Shown here: positions 17,306 through 25,725 of the stretch, in pieces
Layout of the letters: the number at the start of each line of letters is the position of its first letter
How positions within the stretch are numbered: position 1 is the stretch's first letter
NCBI GenBank assembly: GCA_028869385.1
Contig: JAGWSR010000039.1
Location: forward strand, 1-35,827
DNA from: a bacterium
GTDB lineage: Bacteria > Vulcanimicrobiota > Vulcanimicrobiia > Vulcanimicrobiales > Vulcanimicrobiaceae
DNA length: 35,827 bases
Direction of reading: 5' to 3'
Made by a program: the position numbers and the translations under genes
Notes under the pieces: generated by a model
Databases searched by the model: none
The model's input: the letters and a program-made list of their open reading frames with translations, nothing else
What the model was told of the DNA's origin: nothing

Positions 17306-20212
17306 ATGCTCGGCGAACGCGACCTCGATGCCCTCGGCGACCTGCTCGCGCGCTCGCCGCTCGCCCTGGTGGCGTGGGATTCGGAGCATCGCATTTCGTA
17401 CTGGTCGAGCCGCGCGTGCGCGATGTTCGGCTACGACGCCTCCGAGGTCCTCGGCAAGAGCGTCGACGAGATCGGCCTCGTCTCCGACGGCGACCTTGCG
17501 GCGCTGCATCGCGTGCAGCACGAGGTCGAGACGCACGCTTCGGATCGCGCGCTCGTCAACGTCAATCACAACGTTCGCAAGGATCGAACCTCGCGCATCT
17601 GCCGTTGGATCACCTTCGCGGTCCAAGAAGATCCGCGCTTTCACATCCTCTCGTATGCCGAGGATATCACCGACTCGGTCGAAGCGCAGGCCGCGCTCGC
17701 CGACAGCGAAGAGCGCTTTCGTTCGCTCTTCGAGTACAACCCCGACATCATCATCTTCTTCTCGCACGACGGCCGCATCGTCGATACGAACGCGGCCATC
17801 GCGCGTTTCGGCAACGTGCCGCGCGAGAAGCTCGTCGGGATGCACTTCAGCGTCTTTCTCGATCCCGACGAAGTGCCCAAGCACGAACTCTACCTCAAAC
17901 GCGCGCTCGCGGGCGAGACCCTCTACTATCACGCGACGGCGCACGCGCTCGACGGCCGCGATCTGCACGTGGCGATCACGACGGTTCCGGTCTATCGCGA
18001 CGGCCGCATCGAGGGCGCCTTCTCGATCATCCGCGACGAGACCGAACAGCGCGTCGCGCAAGCGCGCATCGAACTTCAAGAGCGCGCGCTCGCCGATAGC
18101 GAAGCGCGCCTGCGCTCGCTCTTCGCGCACAACCCCGACGGCGTCCTCGCGCTCACGACCGACGGCACGATCGTGGACGTCAACGACGCGTGTCTGCGGC
18201 TCGGCAACTTTCCCCGCGAGGCGGTGATCGGCGAGCGCTTCCATCGCTTTCTCCCCGCGCACGAGATCGAACGCGTGGATCGCGCGTTCAAGCGCGCGGT
18301 CACCGGCGAGCCCGTCTCGCTCACGATGGAGTCGTTTCGCATCGACGGATCGCCGCTCGAATTCGATGTCACGATGATTCCGCAGTTCGCGGCCGGCGAC
18401 TTGGTCGGTGTCTACTCGGTGCTTCAAGACATCACCGAGCAGCGCATCGCCGAGCGGCGCGCCGAGATGCAGAGCCGCCGCATTCGCAATCTCTACTTCA
18501 TCTCGGCGAGCGGCGACTATCCGGACGTCCGCATGCGTGCCTCGCTGGAGATGGGTTGCCAAGCCTTCGACCTCACCGCCGGAGCGGTCGTCGAGGTGAG
18601 CGACGGCGTCCCGCGCATCGAGGGTATCTTTCGCGATCCGAACGCCGAGAGCGTGGGCGACGAGGAGATCGTGGAGATGGCCGCACGCGCGTGTGCGCTC
18701 TCGGGAACGCCGCTCCCCGTCCTTTTCGATAACGGCGTGGCGCTGCGCATCGACGTTGCCGGTGAGGCCTACGGCGCGATCGTCTTCGCGACCGCACCCG
18801 GCAGCAACCGCGATCTCTCTTCGACCGACGGCGACCTGCTCGGCTTGATCGCCATGTTGATCGCCGGCACGCTCGATCGCAGCCGCCAGCGCGCTCGCCT
18901 GCGTGCGATGGCGTACTACGACACGCTCACCGGCCTGCCGAATCGCGTCTTTCTGGCCGAGAAGCTGCGCGACGCCATCGAGGTCGCGCAGTCGCGCATG
19001 ACCCGCGTGGCCGTGCTCTTCTTCGATCTCGACCGCTTCAAAGACGTCAACGATACGCTTGGGCATGCGCGCGGCGACCGTCTCCTGCAATTGGTCGCCG
19101 AGCGCCTTGCGGCCGAACTGGACGACCGCGCGACCATCGCTCGCATGGGAGGCGACGAATTCGTCATCCTGCTAACCGACTGCCGCGACGCCGATCACGC
19201 GCGCGACGTGGCCGAGCACATCATCGGCGCGATCAGCGAACCGTTCCCGCTCGATGAGTACGAGCAATTCATCTCGACGAGCATCGGCATCGCCATCTAT
19301 CCCGAGGACGGCCGCGACGATCAGACGCTGATCAAGAACGCCGACATCGCGATGTACCGCGCCAAGGATCGCGGGCGCAACGGGTATTACTTCTACAATC
19401 CGACGCTCGAAGCGCCGATCCACATGCGGCTCTCCCAGGAGAAGCTCTTGCGGCGCGCACTCGATCTCGACGAGTTCGTCGTGTACTATCAACCGCAAAT
19501 CGACCTGCGCTCGGGCGAGATCGTCAGCGTGGAAGCATTGGTGCGGTGGAATCATCCGAAGAGCGGACTCATCGAGCCCTCGCACTTCATTCCGAGCGCG
19601 GAGCTCTCGGGTTTGATCGTGCCGCTCGGTGATTGGATCCTCGGCACGGCCGCAAAGCAGGTTCAACGCTGGCAGCAGAGTCTGGGCACCTTCCGCCTTG
19701 CGGTAAACCTCTCCGGGCGCCAGTTCCACCAGCGCGACCTGCGAAAGCGCGTGCTACAGCGCATCGAGGAGGCGCAGCTCGACCCGTCGCTGCTCGAAGT
19801 GGAGATCACCGAGAGCGTCGCCATGTCGGACGCGGCGCAGACGGTCGGCATCGTGCGCGATCTCAAGGCCTCCGGCATTCGCATCGCGGTGGACGACTTC
19901 GGCACCGGCTACTCCTCGCTCGCCTACCTGCGTCGCTTCGCACTCGACGTGCTCAAAATCGACGGCTCGTTCGTGGTCGGCGTCGGTCACGAAGCCTTCG
20001 ACGAGACGATCGTCAAGACGGTCGTCGGCATGGCGCACAGCCTCGGCCTCGAGGTCGTGGCGGAGGGCGTGGAGACGCGCGACCAACTCACCTTCCTCAC
20101 CGAAAACGCCTGCGACATCGTTCAGGGCTACGCCATCTCGCCGCCGTTGCCCGCGCACGAATTCGAGGAATTTATCCTCCGTCGGCGCTCGACATCGGCC
20201 GCTTCGGGGTAA
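17306..20212 (+). CDS. soluble three-PAS, GAF-like, GGDEF-EAL cyclic-di-GMP protein
   Basis: A 968-residue cytoplasmic signalling protein with no transmembrane segment. Three PAS modules (about 10-125, 130-250 and 255-380) are linked by ITDS/ITEQ-type ends. The second and third are clearly related (EERFRSLFEYNPD versus EARLRSLFAHNPD). A GAF-like region (about 390-535), a GGDEF domain and an EAL domain follow. The cyclase motif is canonical MGGDEF near residue 615 without an RxxD inhibitory site. The EAL domain keeps EALVRW, NLSGRQF, EITESVAM, DDFGTGYSS, KIDGSF and EGVET. Both activities are therefore possible and the balance is presumably set by the PAS and GAF inputs. It starts 16 bases after the aldehyde dehydrogenase and ends nine bases before the EgtB-like gene. 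Confidence 0.95.
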   Translation: MLGERDLDALGDLLARSPLALVAWDSEHRISYWSSRACAMFGYDASEVLGKSVDEIGLVSDGDLAALHRVQHEVETHASDRALVNVNHNVRKDRTSRICRWITFAVQEDPRFHILSYAEDITDSVEAQAALADSEERFRSLFEYNPDIIIFFSHDGRIVDTNAAIARFGNVPREKLVGMHFSVFLDPDEVPKHELYLKRALAGETLYYHATAHALDGRDLHVAITTVPVYRDGRIEGAFSIIRDETEQRVAQARIELQERALADSEARLRSLFAHNPDGVLALTTDGTIVDVNDACLRLGNFPREAVIGERFHRFLPAHEIERVDRAFKRAVTGEPVSLTMESFRIDGSPLEFDVTMIPQFAAGDLVGVYSVLQDITEQRIAERRAEMQSRRIRNLYFISASGDYPDVRMRASLEMGCQAFDLTAGAVVEVSDGVPRIEGIFRDPNAESVGDEEIVEMAARACALSGTPLPVLFDNGVALRIDVAGEAYGAIVFATAPGSNRDLSSTDGDLLGLIAMLIAGTLDRSRQRARLRAMAYYDTLTGLPNRVFLAEKLRDAIEVAQSRMTRVAVLFFDLDRFKDVNDTLGHARGDRLLQLVAERLAAELDDRATIARMGGDEFVILLTDCRDADHARDVAEHIIGAISEPFPLDEYEQFISTSIGIAIYPEDGRDDQTLIKNADIAMYRAKDRGRNGYYFYNPTLEAPIHMRLSQEKLLRRALDLDEFVVYYQPQIDLRSGEIVSVEALVRWNHPKSGLIEPSHFIPSAELSGLIVPLGDWILGTAAKQVQRWQQSLGTFRLAVNLSGRQFHQRDLRKRVLQRIEEAQLDPSLLEVEITESVAMSDAAQTVGIVRDLKASGIRIAVDDFGTGYSSLAYLRRFALDVLKIDGSFVVGVGHEAFDETIVKTVVGMAHSLGLEVVAEGVETRDQLTFLTENACDIVQGYAISPPLPAHEFEEFILRRRSTSAASG

Positions 20213-20221
20213 GACCGAACC

Positions 20222-21487
20222 ATGTCAACCGTCACGACGCCGCAGCTCGACCGGGACGCGCTGCTCGCATGGTACCGTCGCAACCGCGAGCGCTCCGCAT
20301 CGCTCTTTGCCTTCGTGGACGATAGCGCGTACACCGAGCGTCCCATCCCGCTGCGCCATCCCTTCGTCTTCTACGACGGACATTTGCCGGCGTTCAGCTA
20401 CCTCACGCTCAACGAGCGCGCGCTCGGTGAGGCTCCGCTCGACCGCACGCTCGAGACGCTCTTCGAGCGCGGCATCGATCCCGATTCGCTGCAAGCGGCG
20501 GCCGCGCACGAACGCACGACGTGGCCGAGCCGCACCGAAGTGGAGGCCTTCGGACGGGCGTGCGACGAGCGCGTCGAACGCGCGATTGCGACGGCGACCC
20601 TCGTGGATCCTCAGCGCCCGCGCCTCGTTCGCGCGCAGGCGCTCTATACCGCGCTCGAGCACGAGCAGATGCATCACGAAACCCTGATGTACATCGTGCA
20701 TCGTCTCGACTACGAACGCAAAGGCCGTATCGTGCAGCGGCATCACGATCATGCCGTGGCTCCGGCGCAGATGCGCGCGATCTCGGCGGGTATCGCGACG
20801 CTCGGCGCGGATCGCGACGAGATGGCGTTCGGCTGGGATAACGAGTTCGGGCGGCACGAGGTCGCGGTGCCGGCATTTGAGATCCAGCATCGTCCGGTGA
20901 CCAACGGCGACTGGCTCGCGTTCGTCGAGGCGGGCGGCCCGCCCGCGCCATTCTGGATCGCGCGCGACGGCGACTTCGCGTTACGCGGCGTCTTCGAGGA
21001 GCTTCCGCTGCCGCTCTCGTGGCCGGTGTACGTGTCGCATCGCGACGCCGCGGCATACGCCGCGTGGAAAGGGATGCGACTGCCGACCGAGGCCGAGTAC
21101 CATCGCGCGGCCTATGGCACGCCCTACGGACACGAGCGCCCGCAGCCGTGGGGTGATGAGGCGCCTGCGCCCGTGCACGGAAATTTCGATTTCGAGCGTT
21201 TCGACCCCGAACCGATCGACGCGCACCCGGCGGGCGCGAGCGCCTGGGACGTACACGATCTCGTCGGCAACGGCTGGGAGTTCACCGCAAGCCTCTTCGC
21301 GCCGTTCCCGGGCTTCGAGCCCATGGCATCGTATCCGCAGTATTCGGCCGACTTCTTCGACGGGCGCCACTACGTTCTCAAGGGCGCGTCGCCGGTGACG
21401 GGTCGCGAGTTGGTTCGGCGGAGCTTCCGTAATTGGTTCTACGCCGACTATCCCTACATGTACGCGAAGTTCCGCCTGGTCGCGTAA
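20222..21487 (+). CDS. egtB: EgtB-like nonheme-iron sulfoxide synthase homologue
   Basis: A 421-residue protein with a DinB-like N-terminal helical domain (about 1-170) and a C-terminal FGE-sulfatase/C-type-lectin fold domain (about 185-421). The iron ligand pattern of EgtB is present: a first His in RHPFVFYDGH (His46 or His54) and the HX3HXE motif His147, His151 and Glu153 (HEQMHHE). FGE-domain signatures are RLPTEAEYHRAAYG, DLVGNGWEFTAS and the closing FRNWFYADYPYMYAKFRLVA. In EgtB this joins a thiol to hercynine in ergothioneine synthesis. No EgtD-type histidine methyltransferase is in the window, so the substrate is unproven; related SUMF1-type enzymes exist. It may share a transcript with the GGDEF-EAL gene. 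Confidence 0.85.
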   Translation: MSTVTTPQLDRDALLAWYRRNRERSASLFAFVDDSAYTERPIPLRHPFVFYDGHLPAFSYLTLNERALGEAPLDRTLETLFERGIDPDSLQAAAAHERTTWPSRTEVEAFGRACDERVERAIATATLVDPQRPRLVRAQALYTALEHEQMHHETLMYIVHRLDYERKGRIVQRHHDHAVAPAQMRAISAGIATLGADRDEMAFGWDNEFGRHEVAVPAFEIQHRPVTNGDWLAFVEAGGPPAPFWIARDGDFALRGVFEELPLPLSWPVYVSHRDAAAYAAWKGMRLPTEAEYHRAAYGTPYGHERPQPWGDEAPAPVHGNFDFERFDPEPIDAHPAGASAWDVHDLVGNGWEFTASLFAPFPGFEPMASYPQYSADFFDGRHYVLKGASPVTGRELVRRSFRNWFYADYPYMYAKFRLVA

Positions 21488-21558
21488 GGGGGGCCGCACC
21501 CGCGGCGCGAAACCGAACGGCTCGTCATTGCGCGCCATACCACGCGAAGGAGCCTTCG

Positions 21559-23016
21559 TTGACCAGTCCCACGACAAAACGCGTTCCGATCACGGTCGCT
21601 CACGGCGACGGAATCGGTCCTGAAATCATGGACGCCACGCTGCGGATCATTCTCGCGGCGGGCGCCGCCATCGACATCGAAGAGATCGCGATCGGCGAAT
21701 CGGTGTACAATCGCGGCCTGCAGAGCGGCATCGAACCCTCCTCGTGGGACTCGCTTCGTCGCACGAAAGTCTTTCTCAAGGCGCCGATCACGACGCCGCA
21801 GGGCGGCGGCTTCAAGAGCCTCAACGTCACCGTTCGCAAGACCCTCGGCATGTACGCGAACGTGCGCCCCTGTGCATCGCTCCATCCGTTCGTCGCGACC
21901 AAGCATCCGAACATGGATATCGTGATCGTGCGCGAGAACGAGGAAGACGTCTACGGCGGCATCGAGCACCGTCAGACCAATCAGGTCGCGCAGTGCCTCA
22001 AGCTCATCTCCCGCCCCGGCAGCAAGCGTATCATTCGCTACGCGTTCGAGTACGCGCGCGCGAACAAGCGTAAAAAAGTCACGTGCTTCACCAAAGATAA
22101 CATCATGAAGATCACGGACGGCCTCTTCCATCGCACGTTCGAAGAGATTGCCAAAGAGTATCCCGAGATCGAGAGCGAGCACTGGATCGTCGATATCGGC
22201 GCGGCGAAGCTAGCCGATACGCCCGAGGCCTTCGACGTAATCGTGATGCCGAATCTCTACGGTGACGTTCTCTCCGACGTCGCCGCGCAGATCACCGGAT
22301 CGGTCGGACTCGCGGGATCGGCGAACATCGGCGATCACTGCTCGATGTTCGAAGCGATCCACGGCTCGGCGCCGCGCCGCGCGGGGCAGAATCTCGCGAA
22401 TCCCTCGGGGCTCCTGCACGGTGCGATCCTCATGCTCGTGCACATCGGACAGCCGAAGGTCGCGCAAGCCGTCCACAACGCGTGGTTGAAAACCATCGAA
22501 GACGGCATTCACACCTACGATATTTACAAAGAGGGCGTCTCGAAAGAGAAGGTCGGTACGCGTGAATTCGCCGATGCGGTCATCGCGCGCGTCGGGCAGC
22601 TGCCGTCGCAGCTCAAGGCCGTCGAATACGCCGAGGATGCGGGAATGAATCTCGCGATCCGCCCGGCGGGCAAACCGCCGATGAAGGTGCGCGTCGGCGT
22701 GGACATCTTCATCGACCGCCGCGACGGCAACCCCGACCAGATCGCGGAGCTCATGCAGAAGTTCAACGTCGCGGGCACCAAGCTCACCGTCATCAGCAAT
22801 CGCGGCACCAAAGTGTGGCCGCAGGGCAATCCCGACACGTATTGGAGCGACCACTGGTCGTGCCGCTTCGAAGGCGACGGCGACGCGCTCTTCACGCAAG
22901 AACACGTGATCGCGCTGCTCGCTGCGGCCGACAAAGCCGGATTCGACGTCATCAAGACCGAGGGACTCTTCACCTTCAACGGCGAGCGCGGCTACTCGCT
23001 CGCGCAGGGTCAGTAA
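21559..23016 (+). CDS. icd: NADP-type isocitrate dehydrogenase, long Thermus-like form
   Basis: A 485-residue TCA-cycle enzyme converting isocitrate to 2-oxoglutarate. Signatures: VAHGDGIGPEI, substrate loop FKSLNVTVRKTLGMYANVRP, IVRENEEDVYGGIEH, PNLYGDVLSDVAAQITGSVG with the metal-binding Asp residues, and EAIHGSAPRRAGQ. The extra C-terminal domain of about 140 residues (starting near MKVRVGVDIFIDRRDG) marks the Thermus-type long form rather than the 416-residue E. coli form. The start is TTG at 21559-21561 with an ideal AAGGAG eight bases upstream. A longer frame reaching back into the EgtB-like gene is not credible. A hairpin terminator follows. Confidence 0.95.
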   Translation: MTSPTTKRVPITVAHGDGIGPEIMDATLRIILAAGAAIDIEEIAIGESVYNRGLQSGIEPSSWDSLRRTKVFLKAPITTPQGGGFKSLNVTVRKTLGMYANVRPCASLHPFVATKHPNMDIVIVRENEEDVYGGIEHRQTNQVAQCLKLISRPGSKRIIRYAFEYARANKRKKVTCFTKDNIMKITDGLFHRTFEEIAKEYPEIESEHWIVDIGAAKLADTPEAFDVIVMPNLYGDVLSDVAAQITGSVGLAGSANIGDHCSMFEAIHGSAPRRAGQNLANPSGLLHGAILMLVHIGQPKVAQAVHNAWLKTIEDGIHTYDIYKEGVSKEKVGTREFADAVIARVGQLPSQLKAVEYAEDAGMNLAIRPAGKPPMKVRVGVDIFIDRRDGNPDQIAELMQKFNVAGTKLTVISNRGTKVWPQGNPDTYWSDHWSCRFEGDGDALFTQEHVIALLAAADKAGFDVIKTEGLFTFNGERGYSLAQGQ

Positions 23017-23052
23017 GTCCGCGCAACCGCCTACGCGCTCGTAGCCATCGCA

Positions 23053-23096
23053 ACACCGCCCGCGCGCCGGAGAGTCTCCACGCTCGCGGGCGGTGT
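23053..23096. terminator. bidirectional hairpin between icd and a convergent gene
   Basis: A 12-bp perfect inverted repeat, ACACCGCCCGCG (23053-23064) with CGCGGGCGGTGT (23085-23096), has a 20-base loop. It lies between two convergent genes and its right arm reaches the stop codon of the minus-strand gene. There is no U tract on either side, so intrinsic termination would be inefficient. It may instead protect 3' ends. Confidence 0.6.
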
Positions 23097-23659
23097 CACG
23101 TTCGAGGACATGCGACGACGGTGAAGGTTCCCACGTCTCCCATGACGATTTCGTTCGGCCAGATGAGCCAGAGATCGTACGTCCACGAACCGCGTCCCGG
23201 CGCGCAGAGTTCCTTCGGAACGCGCACATCTACGATGTCGGTTCCATCGGGCAACGTTGCGACGTGCTCGAGCGACGCGGACGCGCCGAGTTTCGCGCAC
23301 GAGTAGTTCCGCCGCGCACCGGGGAGACACGCTGCGAAACGGAAGCGGGCGGGCGCCGTTCGCGCACTCCCAGCATGGCCGCGCGGACCGTTTGCGAAGA
23401 GCACACCCGCGATCGTTCCCGGCGGGTGCGCAATCGTGCGCACCTCGACCGTCGAGCCGACTGCGCCGCTGCACGGCGTGCTCGCGGCAACGTGGCCTCC
23501 AAGCCGCACCTCCGGAAATTTCGAAACATCGACCATCGTGCCGCAGGCATTCGCTGCGCGCGAAATCGCGATCACTGGTGCCGGCTTCGAGGCCCCGAGG
23601 CACGTGAGAACCACGAGCGACACGAGCGCAAAAGCGAGCAACGAACGGTATTCTTGCAT
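23096..23659 (-). CDS. secreted protein of unknown function
   Basis: A 187-residue protein with a clear N-terminal signal (MQEYRSLLAFALVSLVVLTCLGASK). The mature part has five or six cysteines spread along it (ACGTM, TPCSG, AACLPG, YSCAKLG, KELCAPG, VVACPRT), suggesting disulfides and an extracytoplasmic location. It is strand-rich (TVEVRTIAHPPGTIAGVLF, TDIVDVRVPKELC, TYDLWLIWPNE), which would fit a small beta-sandwich. I do not recognise the family. I took the ATG at 23657-23659 because it places the signal at the N terminus; an in-frame ATG 27 bases upstream is possible. It is divergent from another small secreted protein. Confidence 0.75.
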   Translation of the reverse strand: MQEYRSLLAFALVSLVVLTCLGASKPAPVIAISRAANACGTMVDVSKFPEVRLGGHVAASTPCSGAVGSTVEVRTIAHPPGTIAGVLFANGPRGHAGSARTAPARFRFAACLPGARRNYSCAKLGASASLEHVATLPDGTDIVDVRVPKELCAPGRGSWTYDLWLIWPNEIVMGDVGTFTVVACPRT

Positions 23660-23723
23660 GCATCCCACGTGCAACCCGACGCGCAAGGTATCCTGGTCTG
23701 CCGTCCGAACGAACGCTGCGCAG

Positions 23724-24095
23724 ATGCGCGCGCACTCCTACGCAGCCGCCCTTCTGGCGATACTCATCGCCGTCGGTCGCGCGTCGGCAGCAAGCAGCGT
23801 AGCGCCCGCCGACGAGTACTTCGGGCCATTCAAAGAGAGCATCCTCGGCATCCGCAATCGATTGCTTGCCTTCGAGCGTGACACGGCATGGGATCTCAAA
23901 CGGCATCTGCGCGCGCTCGACAACGAAGAGCTCGCGATCGAGGATTGGTATCGCAAATATCCGCGCGATCCGTGGATACGCGATTTCTCGGCACGGTTGG
24001 TACGCGTGTACGACCGCGCGCGCGAGGGTCGCGACCGCTACTGCGGGCGGATGCGCCTCATCGCCCGGGCGACGGGCCGCACGCGACGACGGTAA
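23724..24095 (+). CDS. small secreted helical protein of unknown function
   Basis: A 123-residue protein with a signal peptide (MRAHSYAAALLAILIAVGRASA). The mature part is mostly helical and highly charged. It begins ADEYFGPFKESILGIRNRLLAF and contains repeated amphipathic segments (DLKRHLRALDNEELAIEDWYRKYP, DFSARLVRVYDRAREGRDRYC). I have a weak recollection of DEYFG...ILGIRN-type secreted proteins in Ca. Eremiobacterota, but no function is known to me. The start ATG at 23724 was chosen because the signal follows directly; the longer frame upstream overlaps the divergent gene. It may share control with that neighbour across a 64-bp gap. Confidence 0.7.
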   Translation: MRAHSYAAALLAILIAVGRASAASSVAPADEYFGPFKESILGIRNRLLAFERDTAWDLKRHLRALDNEELAIEDWYRKYPRDPWIRDFSARLVRVYDRAREGRDRYCGRMRLIARATGRTRRR

Positions 24096-24126
24096 AGCGC
24101 AGGTATCCGTCGAATCGGCGTGACCG

Positions 24127-25005
24127 ATGCGTATCGTAAGCCTCCTTCCCAGCGCGACCGAGATCCTTTTTGCCATCGGCGCCGGCGACGATCTCGTCGG
24201 CGTCACGCACGAGTGCGACTTTCCGCACGAGGCGACGTCGCTGCCCGCGCTCACGTCATCGGCGCTTCCGACGGCCGGATCGGCTGCCGAGATCGATCGA
24301 CACGTACGCGCGAGCGTGCACGGCGGTTCGAGCCTCTATCATCTCGACGCGGCGCTGCTCGAGCGGCTCGCACCAGACCTGATCGTCACGCAAGAACTCT
24401 GCGCCGTCTGCGCCGTTTCGTACGAGATCGTGGATCGAGCGGCCAAGCGCCTCCAAGGCGATCCGCGCATCGTCTCGCTCGAACCCTCGTCGCTCGACGA
24501 CGTGCTCGCGAATATCGCCTTCCTCGGCGATCTCACCGGCCGCCGCGCGAACGCCGACGTACTCCTCGCCGAATTGCGGGAGCGTATCGCGGCGCTGCGC
24601 GCGCGCGCGACGGCGCGTACCGAGCGCCCGCGCGTGCTCGTGCTCGAGTGGACCGATCCGCCGATGAGCGGCGGGCACTGGACGCCGGGACTCGTCGAAC
24701 TCGCGGGCGGCATCCCGGTGCTCGGCAATCCGGGCGCAAACTCGGTAACGCTCGCATGGGAGACGATCGCGGCGGAGGATCCCGATGCGCTCGTGATCGC
24801 GCCGTGCGGATTCGATCTCGCAAAGACGCACGCGGCGATCGAGGCGCTCGAAGCGCTGCCCGCGTTCACCGAACTGCGCGCGTATCGCAGCGATCGCATC
24901 TTCGCAATGGACGGTAACGCCTATCTCAACCGCCCGGGTCCGCGGCTGGTCGAGACCGCCGAAATTATGGCGGAGTTACTCGATTCAATGCACGCCGAGC
25001 ACTAA
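24127..25005 (+). CDS. BtuF-like cobalamin/metallophore-binding protein without signal peptide
   Basis: A 292-residue protein of the helical-backbone periplasmic-binding fold (BtuF/FhuD type): MRIVSLLPSATEILFAIGAGDDLVGVTHECDFP at the N terminus, a long bridging helix around residues 140-160, and an ending DRIFAMDGNAYLNRPGPRLVETAEIM. Transporter-bound members carry a signal peptide or lipobox. Here the first residue starts the first beta strand, so the protein looks cytosolic. No permease or ATPase gene is nearby. Its last 21 bases overlap the convergent cobS gene and cobT and cobC follow, which supports a link to cobamide metabolism such as intracellular corrinoid binding (inference). Confidence 0.85.
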   Translation: MRIVSLLPSATEILFAIGAGDDLVGVTHECDFPHEATSLPALTSSALPTAGSAAEIDRHVRASVHGGSSLYHLDAALLERLAPDLIVTQELCAVCAVSYEIVDRAAKRLQGDPRIVSLEPSSLDDVLANIAFLGDLTGRRANADVLLAELRERIAALRARATARTERPRVLVLEWTDPPMSGGHWTPGLVELAGGIPVLGNPGANSVTLAWETIAAEDPDALVIAPCGFDLAKTHAAIEALEALPAFTELRAYRSDRIFAMDGNAYLNRPGPRLVETAEIMAELLDSMHAEH

Positions 25006-25725
25006 GAGCGCGAGCACCTCGGTGGTTACGACGATCGCGCCGTATGCATCACCGGTGAGCCCGCCGCCCAACCGTCGGCTCGCCCACCATCCGACGATCA
25101 CCGCGACGAGCGGGGCGCCGATGCAGACGGCGATCGCCGCGGGCGCGACGTACCGCGCTGCCGCGAGCAGAACCGCGAACGAGACCGCGACGACGATCGC
25201 GCTCGGGCGCGCGTCGAAGGCGCGCGTTACGGCGCCCGCCCGCGCGTACGGATAGATCCAGGCGTTACACACCGTGCCCGCGCGCGCGAGCGCGCCCGTA
25301 AACGCGAGCAACGCGATCCAGGAAGCCGCCGGAAACTGCGCGATCGCCACGATCCAGAACGCCGCGAGCATCGCCATCCCCACCACGGCAAACGTACCGT
25401 GACGCGGATCGCGCAAAATCTCCAGACGCCGCTCCACGCTCGCCGTTACGAGCAACCCGTCGCACGAATCGAGGAATCCGTCCACGTGAATCGCGCCGGT
25501 GAGCGCGATCGCGCAGGCCCACGCGACGATCGCCGCGACGACGTGCGGCAGCACGAATGCGGCGAGCCAGCCGGCGAGGCCGGCGAGCGCGCCGACGCAC
25601 GCGCCGACGAGCGGCAGGTACGAGAGTGCGTAGGCGTCGGGCGCGGGACCCGCGGCGAAGCGCCCGAGTGGGATCACCGTGAAGTACGAGAACGCGCTTG
25701 CGAGTGCGGCGAGCGCGCGCTTCAC
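24985..25725 (-). CDS. cobS: adenosylcobinamide-GDP ribazoletransferase (cobalamin synthase)
   Basis: A 246-residue integral membrane enzyme with about six hydrophobic segments, joining adenosylcobinamide-GDP to alpha-ribazole (or its 5'-phosphate) in the last assembly steps of cobalamin. The signature GAIHVDGFLDSCDGL (acidic HxDGxxDxxDG motif, about residues 80-95) and DPRHGTFAVVGM are present, as is the N-terminal FSYFTVIPLGRF. Its ATG overlaps the cobT stop by four bases. It is the last gene of the minus-strand run and overlaps the BtuF-like gene tail to tail by 21 bases. Confidence 0.96.
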   Translation of the reverse strand: MKRALAALASAFSYFTVIPLGRFAAGPAPDAYALSYLPLVGACVGALAGLAGWLAAFVLPHVVAAIVAWACAIALTGAIHVDGFLDSCDGLLVTASVERRLEILRDPRHGTFAVVGMAMLAAFWIVAIAQFPAASWIALLAFTGALARAGTVCNAWIYPYARAGAVTRAFDARPSAIVVAVSFAVLLAAARYVAPAAIAVCIGAPLVAVIVGWWASRRLGGGLTGDAYGAIVVTTEVLALLVLGVH

